From Flavobacterium endophyticum (GTDB lineage Bacteria; Bacteroidota; Bacteroidia; Flavobacteriales; Flavobacteriaceae), in NCBI RefSeq assembly GCF_003634455.1, contig NZ_RBLC01000003.1:284286-348285 (forward strand): a stretch of 64,000 bases of DNA, read 5' to 3'. The position numbers and the translations under genes are program-made. The notes under the pieces were generated by a model. The model was not told the origin of the DNA. It worked only from the letters and a program-made list of their open reading frames with translations, and ran no database searches. Numbering within the stretch: the stretch's first letter is position 1; each line of letters starts with the position of its first letter. Below, piece after piece: positions 25,867 to 35,623 of this stretch.

Positions 25867-27207
25867 ATGAGTTCGAAAATTTTGGTGATTGATGATGACA
25901 CGTCTTTTTGCGTAATGCTGAAAACCTTTTTACAAAAAAAAGGTTATGATGTTACCAATGCTTTCACTGCAAGAGAAGCAGAAGAAGCAATAAAAAATCA
26001 AGTTTTCGATGTGGTCTTGACGGATATCCGACTGCCTGACAGCGACGGCATCCAGATCCTAAAATCCATCAAAGAAACTTCTTTCAAAACCCAAGTCGTA
26101 TTGATGACCGGTTATACAGATATCAAAACAGCCGTAAGCGCCATGAAAATGGGAGCTTATGATTATGTCGGAAAGCCTATCAATCCTGACGAGATTCTTC
26201 ATACCATTGAACAATCCTTAAAAAAGAGAGCTGAAAAACCGGAACCTGTTGCCACAAAAAGCGAAAAGAAAGAAACTACCGATCTTGCTTTTGTGAAAGG
26301 GATAAGTTCTACTTCAAACCAATTACACGAATACATCAGCCTTGTCTCGCCAACCAATATGTCAGTACTGATTATTGGCGACAGCGGTACGGGAAAAGAA
26401 TATATTGCACATACCATACACACGCAAAGCAAGCGAAAAGATAAGCCTTTTATTCCAGTAGATTGCGGTGCCATTCCAAAAGAATTGGCTTCTAGCGAGT
26501 TTTTCGGACATATAAAAGGTTCTTTTACGGGAGCTATCAATGACAAGACGGGCCATTTCGAAGCGGCCAATGGTGGTACTTTATTTTTAGATGAAGTTGG
26601 AAACCTTTCGTATGAAGTCCAAATCCAACTGCTTCGTGCTTTGCAGGAACGCAAAGTAAAACCTGTCGGCAGCAATCACGAAATCAAAGTAGATATCAGG
26701 GTCATTGCGGCTACAAACGAAGATTTATCAGAAGCTGTTAAGCGTGGCGATTTCAGGGAAGATTTATATCATAGGCTCAATGAATTTTGCATCCAAGCTC
26801 CTAGATTAAGCGAAAGAAAACATGACATCATGGTGTTTGCGCATCATTTCTTAGCTTTGGCCAATGAAGATTTAGAAAAAGACATTGAAGGCTTTGATGA
26901 TGAAGTCATTGAATTGTTTATGAATTATGACTGGCCAGGAAATCTTCGCGAGATGAAAAATACAATCAAGCGATCTGTATTGCTTACCAAAACCAATTCA
27001 GTGCCTATTGATGTCTTGCCTCAAGAAATGCGTTCGGCTATTGAGCAAGAAAATGCTGTTTCGTATTATTCAAAAGAAAATGAAGAATCTGCAATTCGCT
27101 CTGCTTTGGAAAAAGCAGGTTTCAACAAAACCAAGGCGGCAAAACTTTTGAATATAGACCGAAAAACGCTTTACAACAAGCTGAAATTATACAGTATAGA
27201 CCTTTAG
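25867..27207 (+). CDS. Sigma-54-dependent response regulator (NtrC family)
   Basis: A 446-residue activator. Receiver domain residues 1-120 with the acidic pocket IDDD and phospho-acceptor D53 in VVLTDIRLP. AAA+ domain from about residue 145 with Walker A GDSGTGKE, Walker B GGTLFLDEVGNL and the sigma-54 contact loop as GSFTGA (near 218) where most family members read GAFTGA. C-terminal Fis-type helix-turn-helix FNKTKAAKLLNIDRKTLYNK. Its stop codon overlaps that of the converging hybrid kinase (TTAG), making the pair likely partners, though the kinase has its own receiver and HPt. Confidence 0.95.
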   Translation: MSSKILVIDDDTSFCVMLKTFLQKKGYDVTNAFTAREAEEAIKNQVFDVVLTDIRLPDSDGIQILKSIKETSFKTQVVLMTGYTDIKTAVSAMKMGAYDYVGKPINPDEILHTIEQSLKKRAEKPEPVATKSEKKETTDLAFVKGISSTSNQLHEYISLVSPTNMSVLIIGDSGTGKEYIAHTIHTQSKRKDKPFIPVDCGAIPKELASSEFFGHIKGSFTGAINDKTGHFEAANGGTLFLDEVGNLSYEVQIQLLRALQERKVKPVGSNHEIKVDIRVIAATNEDLSEAVKRGDFREDLYHRLNEFCIQAPRLSERKHDIMVFAHHFLALANEDLEKDIEGFDDEVIELFMNYDWPGNLREMKNTIKRSVLLTKTNSVPIDVLPQEMRSAIEQENAVSYYSKENEESAIRSALEKAGFNKTKAAKLLNIDRKTLYNKLKLYSIDL

Positions 27208-29618
27208 TTAATTTCCTTTTCAAGCTCTGAAATTAGTACCGATAGTTTTTGAAAAACGACTTCGACATACTTTTCCATGTCCTCTTTGTCATACCCTAAA
27301 GTTTGGTCTTCTATCGGCTCCAGCAAATCTGAAATTGTATAGACTTCCATCTGTTTCAACATCGGAATCATCTTATGCGCTATTTCAGCCATCCTTTGAT
27401 GGTTCATTTCCGCAACGGCTGTTCGCAACGATTCTGAATTTTCGGCAACGCTGGTTATAAACGTATCGACAATTAGTTTTAAAGAAACAGGATCGTTTTG
27501 CGTAAACTTGTTCAAGCTGGACAAATCAAACAATTTCTCGTCCTTTTTGGCATTGGTCACCTGAACAGCAACATCCATCGGCTTTCCATTGAAAATAGAT
27601 TTCATCAAAAGAAGCAATTCTTCCAATCGTAATGGTTTTGGGTGAAAAGCTGTAAATCCTTTGCTTGTAAAGTCTTCCGGATTCAAATTTCTTTTGCCAG
27701 ACAAGGCAATCACAGGAATAGATGCTACTTCTGGACTGTTATTATTCCTTATAATCCTCACCAATTCAAATCCGTCGATATTCGGCATCTGAATATCACT
27801 CAAGACCAAATCGAAATGCTCATGCTCCAGCAAATTTCTTACTTTAGAAGCATCGACCAACGTGGTTATTGATACCGGATAATTCGAGAAAATTTCTTTC
27901 ATCAAAGAAAGTTGCATCGCATCATCATCAACAATCAAGATTCTTTTGTCTCGTAAAAATTCCGTTTCAGAATCTAAAATCGACACGCTTTCCTCTACTG
28001 CTTTTATTCCCGACTTGATGGCCGGAATAGTAATCGTAAATATCGATCCTTTGTTTTCCTCACTATCCAAGACAATGCTACCATCTAAAAGGTATAGCAT
28101 TCTTTTGGCAATTGTCAAGCCGAGACCGGTTCCGCCGAATTTCTTCTCGATTCCTGCATGCGCTTGCGTAAATTCTTTAAAAACAGCTTTTTGCTTGTTT
28201 TTGGCAATCCCGATTCCTGTATCGATAACCGAAACCACGATATTGTTTGCTTCAATCTTCGCCAAGACCTCAACAGAGCCTTCTTGCGTAAATTTTATCG
28301 CATTCGAAACCAGATTGGTCAATATCTGTTTCAATCTATAAGGATCCGAAACAAAATTATCATCAAGCGCTTCTTCTACATCCCAATTCAGCTCGATATC
28401 TTTGTTTTCGGCATTTGGCTCCAACGGCTTGCAGGTACTTTCTATCAAATCTTTAAAATTAAAGCTGATCTTTTCTATAGTAATACGGTCATTTTCAAGT
28501 TTTGAGAAGTCGACCAAGTCGTTGACAAGCTTTAATATATAATTAGACGAATGTTTTATATTGTCGAGATACTGTTGTTGCTTTGGATTAATCTGCGTGT
28601 TTTTCAATAAGTCCGAAAAGCCGATAACGCTTCCTAAAGGTGTTTGTATATCATGAGTTACAGTTGCCAAAAGCATCATCTTGCTTCGTAACAAATCTTC
28701 TTTTTCAGCATTCAAAACCTCGAGCTGGTTCCTATAATTTTGATTGATGGTCAGGTCCCTGATAATGATGTAGGCAAAAAGAATCAGCAAGCAAAAAGTT
28801 ATGGCTCCCACCCAGGCAATGGTTTGAATAGTATTATCAATTGCGTGTTTGGATTCATTGATTTTTGCATACGATTTCTGCAATATCTGCTTTTCAAGAG
28901 ATGAAAGAACCGTTCTTAGCTGATCAGAAATAAAACGGTTCTCATCCAGCATTTTTTGTTCTTTCTCAAACAGCTCATAGTGCAGTTTATTATCTTTTAT
29001 AAGCAGTTTTGTCAGCACGCCTTCAAATGCCATCGTAAGCGAATCATTCGAAAGTGGCAACCTGCTCAAAGAATCTAATTGATTTTTCGTAAGGACTTCA
29101 TTTAAAAAGGCCCTGTACTGCTGTCGGCCGGAAAACTTAACCGGCTTTATTTTTTTGACCAGCGAATCTTTGGTATTATAAATTTTCCGTACGGCTCTCT
29201 TGAAAGTTGATTTTTCATCAACATAATTTTGGAATTTTATAATTTCATTGATGCTATTTTTCTTTTTCTGAAGCAGGTATTGAATCGTATCCAGCTTAGC
29301 AAGTTGTGTTTTGTCTGCTTCGGATTTTATCGCTTCGATTTCAGACTTTACGCTATCGAGCAGTTTATTGTATTCGTTATAATCGGCTCTTGAACCTGTC
29401 AATATAGAATTTCTTCCTGCCGATTCAGAAGCATACAAGCTCGCAATAGCATTACTAATTCGGATAATCTTTTGATTGTCAGCAGTGACATCTTTATTGG
29501 GAGTTGCTATTTTTAAAATTTCAGAATAGACAAACCAAATAGACAAAACGGCTATTACAAAAAGCAATAGATAACCAACAATAACTTTACCTTTTAACGA
29601 TCTCGGCTTCTGACTCAT
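27204..29618 (-). CDS. Hybrid sensor histidine kinase with receiver and HPt domains
   Basis: An 804-residue membrane kinase. Order of domains: membrane segment (about 10-32), long helical periplasmic sensor (about 35-255), second membrane segment, HisKA with H322 in ATVTHDIQTPLG, HATPase with LVSNAIKFT, DTGIGIAKN and GGTGLGLTIAK, a receiver with SDIQMPNIDG, and a C-terminal HPt with MAEIAHKMIPML. This is a full phosphorelay on one chain that would end on a separate receiver, plausibly the sigma-54 regulator it converges with. The start at 29618 (MSQKPRSLKGKVI) is preferred over an in-frame ATG 36 bases upstream. Confidence 0.94.
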   Translation of the reverse strand: MSQKPRSLKGKVIVGYLLLFVIAVLSIWFVYSEILKIATPNKDVTADNQKIIRISNAIASLYASESAGRNSILTGSRADYNEYNKLLDSVKSEIEAIKSEADKTQLAKLDTIQYLLQKKKNSINEIIKFQNYVDEKSTFKRAVRKIYNTKDSLVKKIKPVKFSGRQQYRAFLNEVLTKNQLDSLSRLPLSNDSLTMAFEGVLTKLLIKDNKLHYELFEKEQKMLDENRFISDQLRTVLSSLEKQILQKSYAKINESKHAIDNTIQTIAWVGAITFCLLILFAYIIIRDLTINQNYRNQLEVLNAEKEDLLRSKMMLLATVTHDIQTPLGSVIGFSDLLKNTQINPKQQQYLDNIKHSSNYILKLVNDLVDFSKLENDRITIEKISFNFKDLIESTCKPLEPNAENKDIELNWDVEEALDDNFVSDPYRLKQILTNLVSNAIKFTQEGSVEVLAKIEANNIVVSVIDTGIGIAKNKQKAVFKEFTQAHAGIEKKFGGTGLGLTIAKRMLYLLDGSIVLDSEENKGSIFTITIPAIKSGIKAVEESVSILDSETEFLRDKRILIVDDDAMQLSLMKEIFSNYPVSITTLVDASKVRNLLEHEHFDLVLSDIQMPNIDGFELVRIIRNNNSPEVASIPVIALSGKRNLNPEDFTSKGFTAFHPKPLRLEELLLLMKSIFNGKPMDVAVQVTNAKKDEKLFDLSSLNKFTQNDPVSLKLIVDTFITSVAENSESLRTAVAEMNHQRMAEIAHKMIPMLKQMEVYTISDLLEPIEDQTLGYDKEDMEKYVEVVFQKLSVLISELEKEIN

Positions 29619-29654
29619 GAGATAAAGATAGTATTTAAAAATAATCTGTTCCAA

Positions 29655-29684
29655 AAAAAATCCAGCTGAAATTGCTGGATTTTT
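29655..29684 (-). terminator. Terminator of the acyl-CoA dehydrogenase gene (minus strand)
   Basis: AAAATCCAGC (29657-29666) pairs with GCTGGATTTT (29674-29683); on the minus strand a T tract follows. It separates the acyl-CoA dehydrogenase from the kinase downstream. Confidence 0.82.
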
Positions 29685-29712
29685 ATATTTGGCTATGCCA
29701 ATGTCATTGAAA

Positions 29713-30855
29713 TTATCCGTTCAAGATACTTCTAGAAATTACGATTCTTTGTATTTCTGATGTACCTTCATAAATCTGAGTGATTTTTGCATCACGCATC
29801 ATTCTTTCTACATGATACTCTCTTACGTAACCGTTACCACCATGGATTTGTACCGCTTCAATAGTAGTATCCATTGCTGTTTGAGAAGCAAATAATTTTG
29901 CCATCGCACCCGACTGAGAAATATCTTGTCCAGCATCTTTTTCACAAGCTGCTTTCATACACAACATTTCTGCCGCGCTAATCTGCGTTGCCATATCGGC
30001 CAATTTGAAAGCAATGGCTTGGTGTTTGGAAATTTCCTTCCCAAAAGCTTTTCTTTCTTTTGAATATTTTAAAGCCAATTCATAAGCTCCGGAAGCAATT
30101 CCTAAAGCTTGAGAAGCAATTCCGATTCTTCCTCCGTTCAATACTGCCATGGCAAAATTGAATCCGAAACCATCTTCTCCGATTCTATTTTCTTTAGGAA
30201 CTTTTACGTCTGTAAACATTAATGAATGTGTATCAGATCCGCGGATTCCCATTTTTTGTTCTTTCGGACCGATCTCGAATCCAGCCCATCCTCTTTCAAC
30301 AAGAAAAGCATTGATTCCTTTGTGTCCTTTTTCAATATCAGTTTGAGCGATTACGATATATGTCGAAGCGGTAGCTCCATTCGTAATCCAATTTTTTGTA
30401 CCATTTAAAAGATAATGGTCACCTTTGTCGATTGCTGTTGTTTTTTGAGAAGTTGCATCACTTCCTGCTTCTGGCTCAGAAAGGCAGAAGGCACCAATTA
30501 CCTCACCTTTTGCCAACGGCACAAGATATTTTTGCTTTTGCTCTTCGTTGCAATATTTTTCAATACCTGCACAAACTAAAGAGTTGTTAACAGACATTAC
30601 TACGGCTGCCGAAGCGTCTACTTTTGCAATTTCTTTCATTGCCAAAACATAAGAAACGCTATCCAATCCAGCACCTCCGTATTTAGGGTCAACCATCATG
30701 CCTAGAAACCCTAGTTCAGCCATCATTTTGACCTGTTCTGTCGGAAATTTTGAATGTTCGTCTCTTTCAATTACACCTGGAAGCAATTCTGCTTGAGCAA
30801 AATCTCTTGCCGCTTGCTGAATCATTAGGTGTTCTTCGGTTAATTTAAAATCCAT
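29713..30855 (-). CDS. Acyl-CoA dehydrogenase
   Basis: FAD enzyme that introduces the alpha-beta double bond in acyl-CoA during beta-oxidation or branched-chain amino acid breakdown; 380 residues, standard short-chain length. Visible motifs: FCLSEPEAGSDATS (FAD-contact segment), KNWITNGATAS, and the catalytic Glu near residue 363 in QIYEGTSEIQR. Also QIHGGNGYVREYHVER, typical of the butyryl/isovaleryl subgroup. The start at 30855 (MDFKLTEEH) fits the family and lies 44 bases after a good promoter. Confidence 0.95.
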   Translation of the reverse strand: MDFKLTEEHLMIQQAARDFAQAELLPGVIERDEHSKFPTEQVKMMAELGFLGMMVDPKYGGAGLDSVSYVLAMKEIAKVDASAAVVMSVNNSLVCAGIEKYCNEEQKQKYLVPLAKGEVIGAFCLSEPEAGSDATSQKTTAIDKGDHYLLNGTKNWITNGATASTYIVIAQTDIEKGHKGINAFLVERGWAGFEIGPKEQKMGIRGSDTHSLMFTDVKVPKENRIGEDGFGFNFAMAVLNGGRIGIASQALGIASGAYELALKYSKERKAFGKEISKHQAIAFKLADMATQISAAEMLCMKAACEKDAGQDISQSGAMAKLFASQTAMDTTIEAVQIHGGNGYVREYHVERMMRDAKITQIYEGTSEIQRIVISRSILNG

Positions 30856-30898
30856 AATTTGTAAAGGTATTATTTGCCGTTCGTTGTTTTTTTGTGCC

Positions 30899-30929
30899 CA
30901 AATGTAAATATTAATTATCAAATTTTCAA
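30899..30929 (-). promoter_or_regulatory. Bacteroidota-type promoter of the acyl-CoA dehydrogenase gene
   Basis: On the minus strand a TTG (30927-30929), 20-base spacer, then TACATTTG (30899-30906). It overlaps no coding sequence and faces the divergent anmK promoter. Confidence 0.65.
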
Positions 30930-30939
30930 TAAGATTGCC

Positions 30940-30947
30940 TAATTTTG
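30940..30947 (+). promoter_or_regulatory. TAnnTTTG -7 box for anmK
   Basis: TAATTTTG ends five bases before the anmK ATG at 30953, predicting a leaderless message. A TTG start at 30935 would lie upstream of the box and is unlikely. Confidence 0.5.
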
Positions 30948-30952
30948 GCCCT

Positions 30953-32020
30953 ATGGTCAAAGAAAACTATAACGTTATCGGGGTTATGTCGGGAACATCC
31001 TTAGATGGTATCGATCTGGCCCATATCCTTCTTAGCCGCCATGAGAACCGATGGCGCTTTGAAATTAAAGAAGCTGTTGCTATCCCTTATTCTGAAGATT
31101 GGATAGCCCGGCTTAAAAATGCCGTGGATTTTTCAACTGCAGAACTCGAGATTTTAAATAAAGAATATACCTTATTATTAGGGAACGTGATTTCCAGCTT
31201 TATTAAAGACAATCAATTGGAAAATTTAGATGCAGTCTGTTCGCATGGACATACTATTTTGCATCAGCCACAAAACGGCTTCACATTGCAGATTGGAAAT
31301 CTTCCAAACATTGCGAACTTGGTCGGAGAAAAAATAATCTGCGATTTTAGAGTGCAGGATGTTCAATTAGGCGGACAAGGCGCTCCTCTTGTTCCGATCG
31401 GCGACCGATTCTTATTCTCAGACTATGATTACTGCCTAAATCTGGGCGGTTTTTCAAACATTTCTTTTGAAGAAAACAACACTAGAATTGCCTTTGATAT
31501 TTCTCCCGTAAATACTGTCCTTAATTATTATGCTGATCTAGCAGAATTGGAATATGACGATAAGGGGAAAATAGCCCGAAGCGGAAAAGTTTCCGAAGCA
31601 CTATTGCAAGAACTGAATGCCCTTGATTTTTATTCGAAAAGCTATCCTAAATCTTTAGGTTTTGAATTCGTAAAGACAATCGTTCTTCCGATGATTGAAA
31701 AACATCCGATCCCGTTAGAAGACAAATTGCGGACTTTTGTAGAACACATTGCAATCCAGACTGCTTTGGCCGTTCCAAAAAAATCGGGAAGGCTTTTGGC
31801 GACAGGCGGCGGCGCTTATAATGATTTCTTGCTCGAAAGAATGGCCTTTCATCTTCCGCAAATGACATTTGAAATTCCCGACGACAAAACCATACAATAT
31901 AAGGAAGCGCTAATTTTCGGACTCTTAGGCGTTTTGAAATTGCGAAACGAAATCAATGTGTTGGCAAGCGTGACCGGTGCCAAACACGATCACAGTTCCG
32001 GAAAAATATTCTTGCCTTAA
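30953..32020 (+). CDS. anmK: Anhydro-N-acetylmuramic acid kinase
   Basis: Opens and phosphorylates 1,6-anhydro-MurNAc to MurNAc 6-phosphate in cell-wall recycling. The 355-residue protein has the family's N-terminal phosphate loop VIGVMSGTSLDGIDLAHI (from residue 9), HGHTILHQP, DFRVQDVQLGGQGAPLVPIG and LLATGGGAYN. The start at 30953 keeps just the short leader normally seen before the IGxMSGTS loop. It is divergent from the acyl-CoA dehydrogenase. Confidence 0.95.
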   Translation: MVKENYNVIGVMSGTSLDGIDLAHILLSRHENRWRFEIKEAVAIPYSEDWIARLKNAVDFSTAELEILNKEYTLLLGNVISSFIKDNQLENLDAVCSHGHTILHQPQNGFTLQIGNLPNIANLVGEKIICDFRVQDVQLGGQGAPLVPIGDRFLFSDYDYCLNLGGFSNISFEENNTRIAFDISPVNTVLNYYADLAELEYDDKGKIARSGKVSEALLQELNALDFYSKSYPKSLGFEFVKTIVLPMIEKHPIPLEDKLRTFVEHIAIQTALAVPKKSGRLLATGGGAYNDFLLERMAFHLPQMTFEIPDDKTIQYKEALIFGLLGVLKLRNEINVLASVTGAKHDHSSGKIFLP

Positions 32021-32043
32021 ATTAGGATTGTGATTCTCAAAAC

Positions 32044-32075
32044 TTTGCTCTTTTGAAGCTTTAAAACTATATTTG
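32044..32075 (+). promoter_or_regulatory. Bacteroidota-type promoter of the amino-acid dehydrogenase gene
   Basis: TTTG (32044-32047), 20-base spacer, TATATTTG (32068-32075). Both boxes match consensus; leader of about 30 bases. Confidence 0.75.
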
Positions 32076-32112
32076 CAAACCAATAAAACAATACATACAA
32101 ACAGTACACATA

Positions 32113-33339
32113 ATGAAAGATTTACTTAAGAAATTTGAAAATAAAGAACCTGAAATAGTATTCAACTGGAAAGATGCCGAAACAGAGGCAGAAGGCTGGA
32201 CAGTTATCAATTCGCTTCGCGGTGGTGCTGCAGGTGGCGGAACAAGAATGAGAAAAGGATTGGACATGAACGAAGTTCTTTCTTTGGCAAAAACTATGGA
32301 AGTAAAATTTTCAGTTTCTGGGCCTGCTATTGGCGGTGCCAAATCTGGAATCAACTTTGATCCAAATGACCCAAGAAAAAAAGGCGTTTTGCAAAGATGG
32401 TACAAAGCTGTTTCTCCGTTGTTGAAAAGCTATTACGGAACCGGAGGCGACTTGAATGTAGACGAAATCCACGAAGTAATTCCGATGACCGAAGAATGTG
32501 GCGTTTGGCATCCGCAAGAAGGTGTTTTCAACGGACATTTTAAACCGACTGAAGCTGACAAAATCAACCGAATCGGACAATTGCGTCAAGGCGTTGTAAA
32601 AGTGATTGAAAATCCAGTTTATTCTCCAGATGTCAACCAAAAATATACCGTAGCCGATATGATTACTGGTTTTGGCGTAGCCGAAGCAGTGCGTCATTTT
32701 TATGATATCTATGGCGGAAGCATCAAAGGAAAAAAAGCTATCGTTCAAGGATTCGGAAACGTAGGTTCAGCAGCAGCCTATTACTTAGCTAATTCTGGAG
32801 CAAAAATTGTGGGTATCATCGACCGTAACGGCGGTGTTATCAATGAAAACGGATTTACTTTTGAAGAAATCCGAAACTTGTTTGTAAACAAAAACGGAAA
32901 CCAGCTGGTAGCCGACAATATGATTCCTTTTGAAGAAATCAACCAAAAAATATGGGCCATCGGAGCAGAAATCTTCACGCCATGTGCCGCTTCAAGATTG
33001 GTTACTCAAGAACAATTAGACAATATGACCTCTTCTGGATTAGAAGTCATTTCATGCGGTGCGAACGTTCCGTTTGCTGACAAAGAAATTTTCTTCGGTC
33101 CGATTATGGAAGCGACCGATAAAAAAGTAAGCTTGATTCCTGACTTTATCTCTAACTGCGGTATGGCCAGAGTATTTGCTTATTTTATGGAGAAAAAAGT
33201 TCACATGACTGATGAAGCTATCTTTAACGATACTTCTGAAATAATCAAAAATGCGATCCAAAAGGCACACGCCTTAAATTCTGACAAGAAAAACATCAGC
33301 GCGACTGCTTTCGAGATTGCCTTGAAACAGTTGGTCTAA
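32113..33339 (+). CDS. Glu/Leu/Phe/Val family amino-acid dehydrogenase
   Basis: An oxidative deaminase of 408 residues. The N-terminal catalytic half has RGGAAGGGTRMRKGL and SGPAIGGAKSGINF, whose Lys is the conserved catalytic residue; the C-terminal half has the NAD loop GFGNVGSAAAYYL. Substrate choice among Glu, Leu, Phe or Val cannot be read from motifs alone; the overall length is near that of leucine/glutamate enzymes. It has a strong promoter and no coding partner. Confidence 0.92.
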   Translation: MKDLLKKFENKEPEIVFNWKDAETEAEGWTVINSLRGGAAGGGTRMRKGLDMNEVLSLAKTMEVKFSVSGPAIGGAKSGINFDPNDPRKKGVLQRWYKAVSPLLKSYYGTGGDLNVDEIHEVIPMTEECGVWHPQEGVFNGHFKPTEADKINRIGQLRQGVVKVIENPVYSPDVNQKYTVADMITGFGVAEAVRHFYDIYGGSIKGKKAIVQGFGNVGSAAAYYLANSGAKIVGIIDRNGGVINENGFTFEEIRNLFVNKNGNQLVADNMIPFEEINQKIWAIGAEIFTPCAASRLVTQEQLDNMTSSGLEVISCGANVPFADKEIFFGPIMEATDKKVSLIPDFISNCGMARVFAYFMEKKVHMTDEAIFNDTSEIIKNAIQKAHALNSDKKNISATAFEIALKQLV

Positions 33340-33425
33340 TTATTGATTATAGTAGTTCAGATAACATTTTTTCAATAATTCCGTTATCTTTATGATACTT
33401 TTATAAAGAATAATTTTTTAAAGCT

Positions 33426-34307
33426 ATGAGTTACACCATTTCTGAAGAGCAAAAAAAGTCGTTGGCGATCACAACTGTATTGTTTGTGATTTTCATCCTG
33501 CTTTTGATTTTAATAAAATTTGCTACCGAAGAGAGAATCCAAGAACTTGCCGGAGGCGGTGGAGGCGGTGTAACTGTAAACTTTGGAGACAGCGAGTTTG
33601 GTTCTGGAGCTGATTATACGAGCGAGGTTTTAAAAGTAAGCCAAACTGCAAAATCAGCTCCGCAATCATCCGCGAGTGCTCAAGAAGATATTTTGACTCA
33701 GGCTTCTGATGATGAAGACGCGGTTTCTGTGGTTGAAAATAAAAGGCCAGTCAAAACAGAAATTAAAAAAACGGATAAGCCTGTTGTTGTTCCTGAAAAG
33801 CCTAAACCTTCAAAATCCACTAATGATGCGCTTGCGAATATCTTAGGCGGAAATAACAAAGGTGGTGATGGCGACGATGGCGTTGCTGGAAACAAAGGAA
33901 AACTCAATGGCGATAAAAATTCAAACAACTATTATGGCGATGGAGGTTCTGGAGGAGGAACAGGCGGTGGTAATGGTCCTGGAAACGGACCAGGCAATGG
34001 CCCTGGAAGCGGACCAGGTTCTGGAGGAGGAACAGGCGGCGGTTATTCATTAGGAAACCGAAAAGCCATATCCAAACCAGCTCCTGCTTACAAATGCAAT
34101 GAAGAAGGAAAAGTTGTTGTTCAAGTGACTGTTGACAGAAGCGGAAAAACAATAGGTGCTGTTCCTGGCGTAAAAGGAACAACTAATGCTGCACGTTGTT
34201 TATTGGATCAGGCAAAAATTGCCGCAATGAATACCAAATGGTCTTCAGACAATGATGCCGCCGAAAAACAAGTCGGAACAATCGTATATAATTTCAGCTT
34301 GAATTAA
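33426..34307 (+). CDS. TonB-like energy transducer with glycine-rich linker
   Basis: A 293-residue inner-membrane-anchored protein. One membrane segment (residues about 14-34) is followed by a long linker with acidic/Lys-Pro stretches and a Gly/Asn/Pro-rich section (residues about 175-210). The C-terminal 80 residues, with KPAPAYKCNEEGKVVVQVTV and AKIAAMNTKWS, have the compact beta-alpha-beta fold expected of TonB C-terminal domains. Such proteins pass proton-motive force from ExbB/ExbD to outer-membrane receptors. In many relatives exbB/exbD lie immediately upstream; here they are 16 kb away. folC follows 37 bases downstream. Confidence 0.82.
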   Translation: MSYTISEEQKKSLAITTVLFVIFILLLILIKFATEERIQELAGGGGGGVTVNFGDSEFGSGADYTSEVLKVSQTAKSAPQSSASAQEDILTQASDDEDAVSVVENKRPVKTEIKKTDKPVVVPEKPKPSKSTNDALANILGGNNKGGDGDDGVAGNKGKLNGDKNSNNYYGDGGSGGGTGGGNGPGNGPGNGPGSGPGSGGGTGGGYSLGNRKAISKPAPAYKCNEEGKVVVQVTVDRSGKTIGAVPGVKGTTNAARCLLDQAKIAAMNTKWSSDNDAAEKQVGTIVYNFSLN

Positions 34308-34344
34308 TATTCAAACGTATATTCATCATTTTCAATTCTGAAAA

Positions 34345-35565
34345 ATGACCTATCCTGAAACTTTAGACTGGATGTTCAACCAGTTGCCAATGTACCAAAA
34401 ACAAGGTGCTTCTGCCTATAAGGAAGATTTGACAAACACTATTTTATTAGCAAATCACCTGCATAATCCGGAAAAAGAAATCAAAACAATTCACGTTGCT
34501 GGAACAAATGGAAAAGGCTCTACCTCGCACTTTTTAGCATCGATTTTACAAGAAGCGGGATACAAGACCGGATTATACACTTCTCCACATCTAAAAGATT
34601 TTCGCGAAAGAATAAAGATTGACGGAAAAGACATTTCCGAAGATTTTATTGTAAGCTTTATTGCCCAAAACAAATCCTTCTTTGAAGAAAACCAATTGAG
34701 CTTTTTCGAAATGACTGTCGGTTTGGCGTTTGACTATTTCCGCCAAGAAAAAGTTGATATCGCGATTATCGAAGTCGGTCTGGGCGGACGATTAGATTCT
34801 ACAAATATTATTACTCCTCTCCTTTCTGTCATTACCAATATCGGAATGGACCATGTGCAGTTTTTAGGAAATACGATGGGAAAAATCGCTTTTGAAAAAG
34901 CGGGAATCATCAAGCCAAAAATCCCAGTTGTCATCGGAGAATACACTTCCAAAACAAAGCCAGTTTTTGAGAAAAAAGCGAGTGAAACCCAATCCGAAAT
35001 TTTCTTTGCTTCCGATATAATCCAAGAAACCTATCCTTCGGTGCTGCTTGGCGATTATCAAAAGCAGAACAAAAAAACGGTTCTGCAAGCGATTCGCGTA
35101 TTACAATCTCAAAAACAATTTCAAATTTCGGAAGAAAATATAAAAAATGGTTTTTGGAATGTGGTCAAAAATACCGGACTGCAAGGCCGTTGGCAGCAAT
35201 TGAAAGAAGTTCCAAAAGTAATCTGTGATACGGCACACAACAAACACGGACTTGAAATCGTAATGAATCAAGTAAACAATCAGAAATTTGACAAGCTTCA
35301 TATCGTATTGGGAGTCGTAAACGACAAAGATTTAGACGATGTATTGCCTCTTTTCCCAAAAAACGCTACTTATTATTTTTGCAGGCCTGATATTCCTCGC
35401 GGATTAGATGCTTCGACTTTACAGCAAAAAGCAACATCATTCGGACTCAATGGAAAAGTATACAACTCTGTTACAGAAGCTTACAAAAACGCTCTAGAAA
35501 ATGCTTTGGAATCTGACTTTATCTATGTTGGTGGAAGCACATTTGTAGTAGCAGAAATTTTATAA
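34345..35565 (+). CDS. folC: Bifunctional folylpolyglutamate synthase / dihydrofolate synthase
   Basis: Adds glutamate to dihydropteroate and to folates. Mur-ligase fold, 406 residues: phosphate loop HVAGTNGKGSTSHFL (residues about 50-64), YTSPHLKDFRERI, VGLGGRLDSTNI, TNIGMDHVQFLGNT, and the C-terminal DTAHNKHGLEIV. Complete and of normal length. It follows the TonB-like gene with a short gap. Confidence 0.95.
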   Translation: MTYPETLDWMFNQLPMYQKQGASAYKEDLTNTILLANHLHNPEKEIKTIHVAGTNGKGSTSHFLASILQEAGYKTGLYTSPHLKDFRERIKIDGKDISEDFIVSFIAQNKSFFEENQLSFFEMTVGLAFDYFRQEKVDIAIIEVGLGGRLDSTNIITPLLSVITNIGMDHVQFLGNTMGKIAFEKAGIIKPKIPVVIGEYTSKTKPVFEKKASETQSEIFFASDIIQETYPSVLLGDYQKQNKKTVLQAIRVLQSQKQFQISEENIKNGFWNVVKNTGLQGRWQQLKEVPKVICDTAHNKHGLEIVMNQVNNQKFDKLHIVLGVVNDKDLDDVLPLFPKNATYYFCRPDIPRGLDASTLQQKATSFGLNGKVYNSVTEAYKNALENALESDFIYVGGSTFVVAEIL

Positions 35566-35580
35566 TTTTTGTAAATATAA

Positions 35581-35611
35581 TTTGCAGATATAAAAAAACA
35601 GTCTATATTTG
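35581..35611 (+). promoter_or_regulatory. Promoter of the tRNA-Val gene
   Basis: TTTG (35581-35584), 19-base spacer, TATATTTG (35604-35611), 12 bases before the tRNA 5' end. One of the best matches in the window to the Bacteroidota consensus. Confidence 0.8.
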
Positions 35612-35623
35612 CACTCGCAATCA

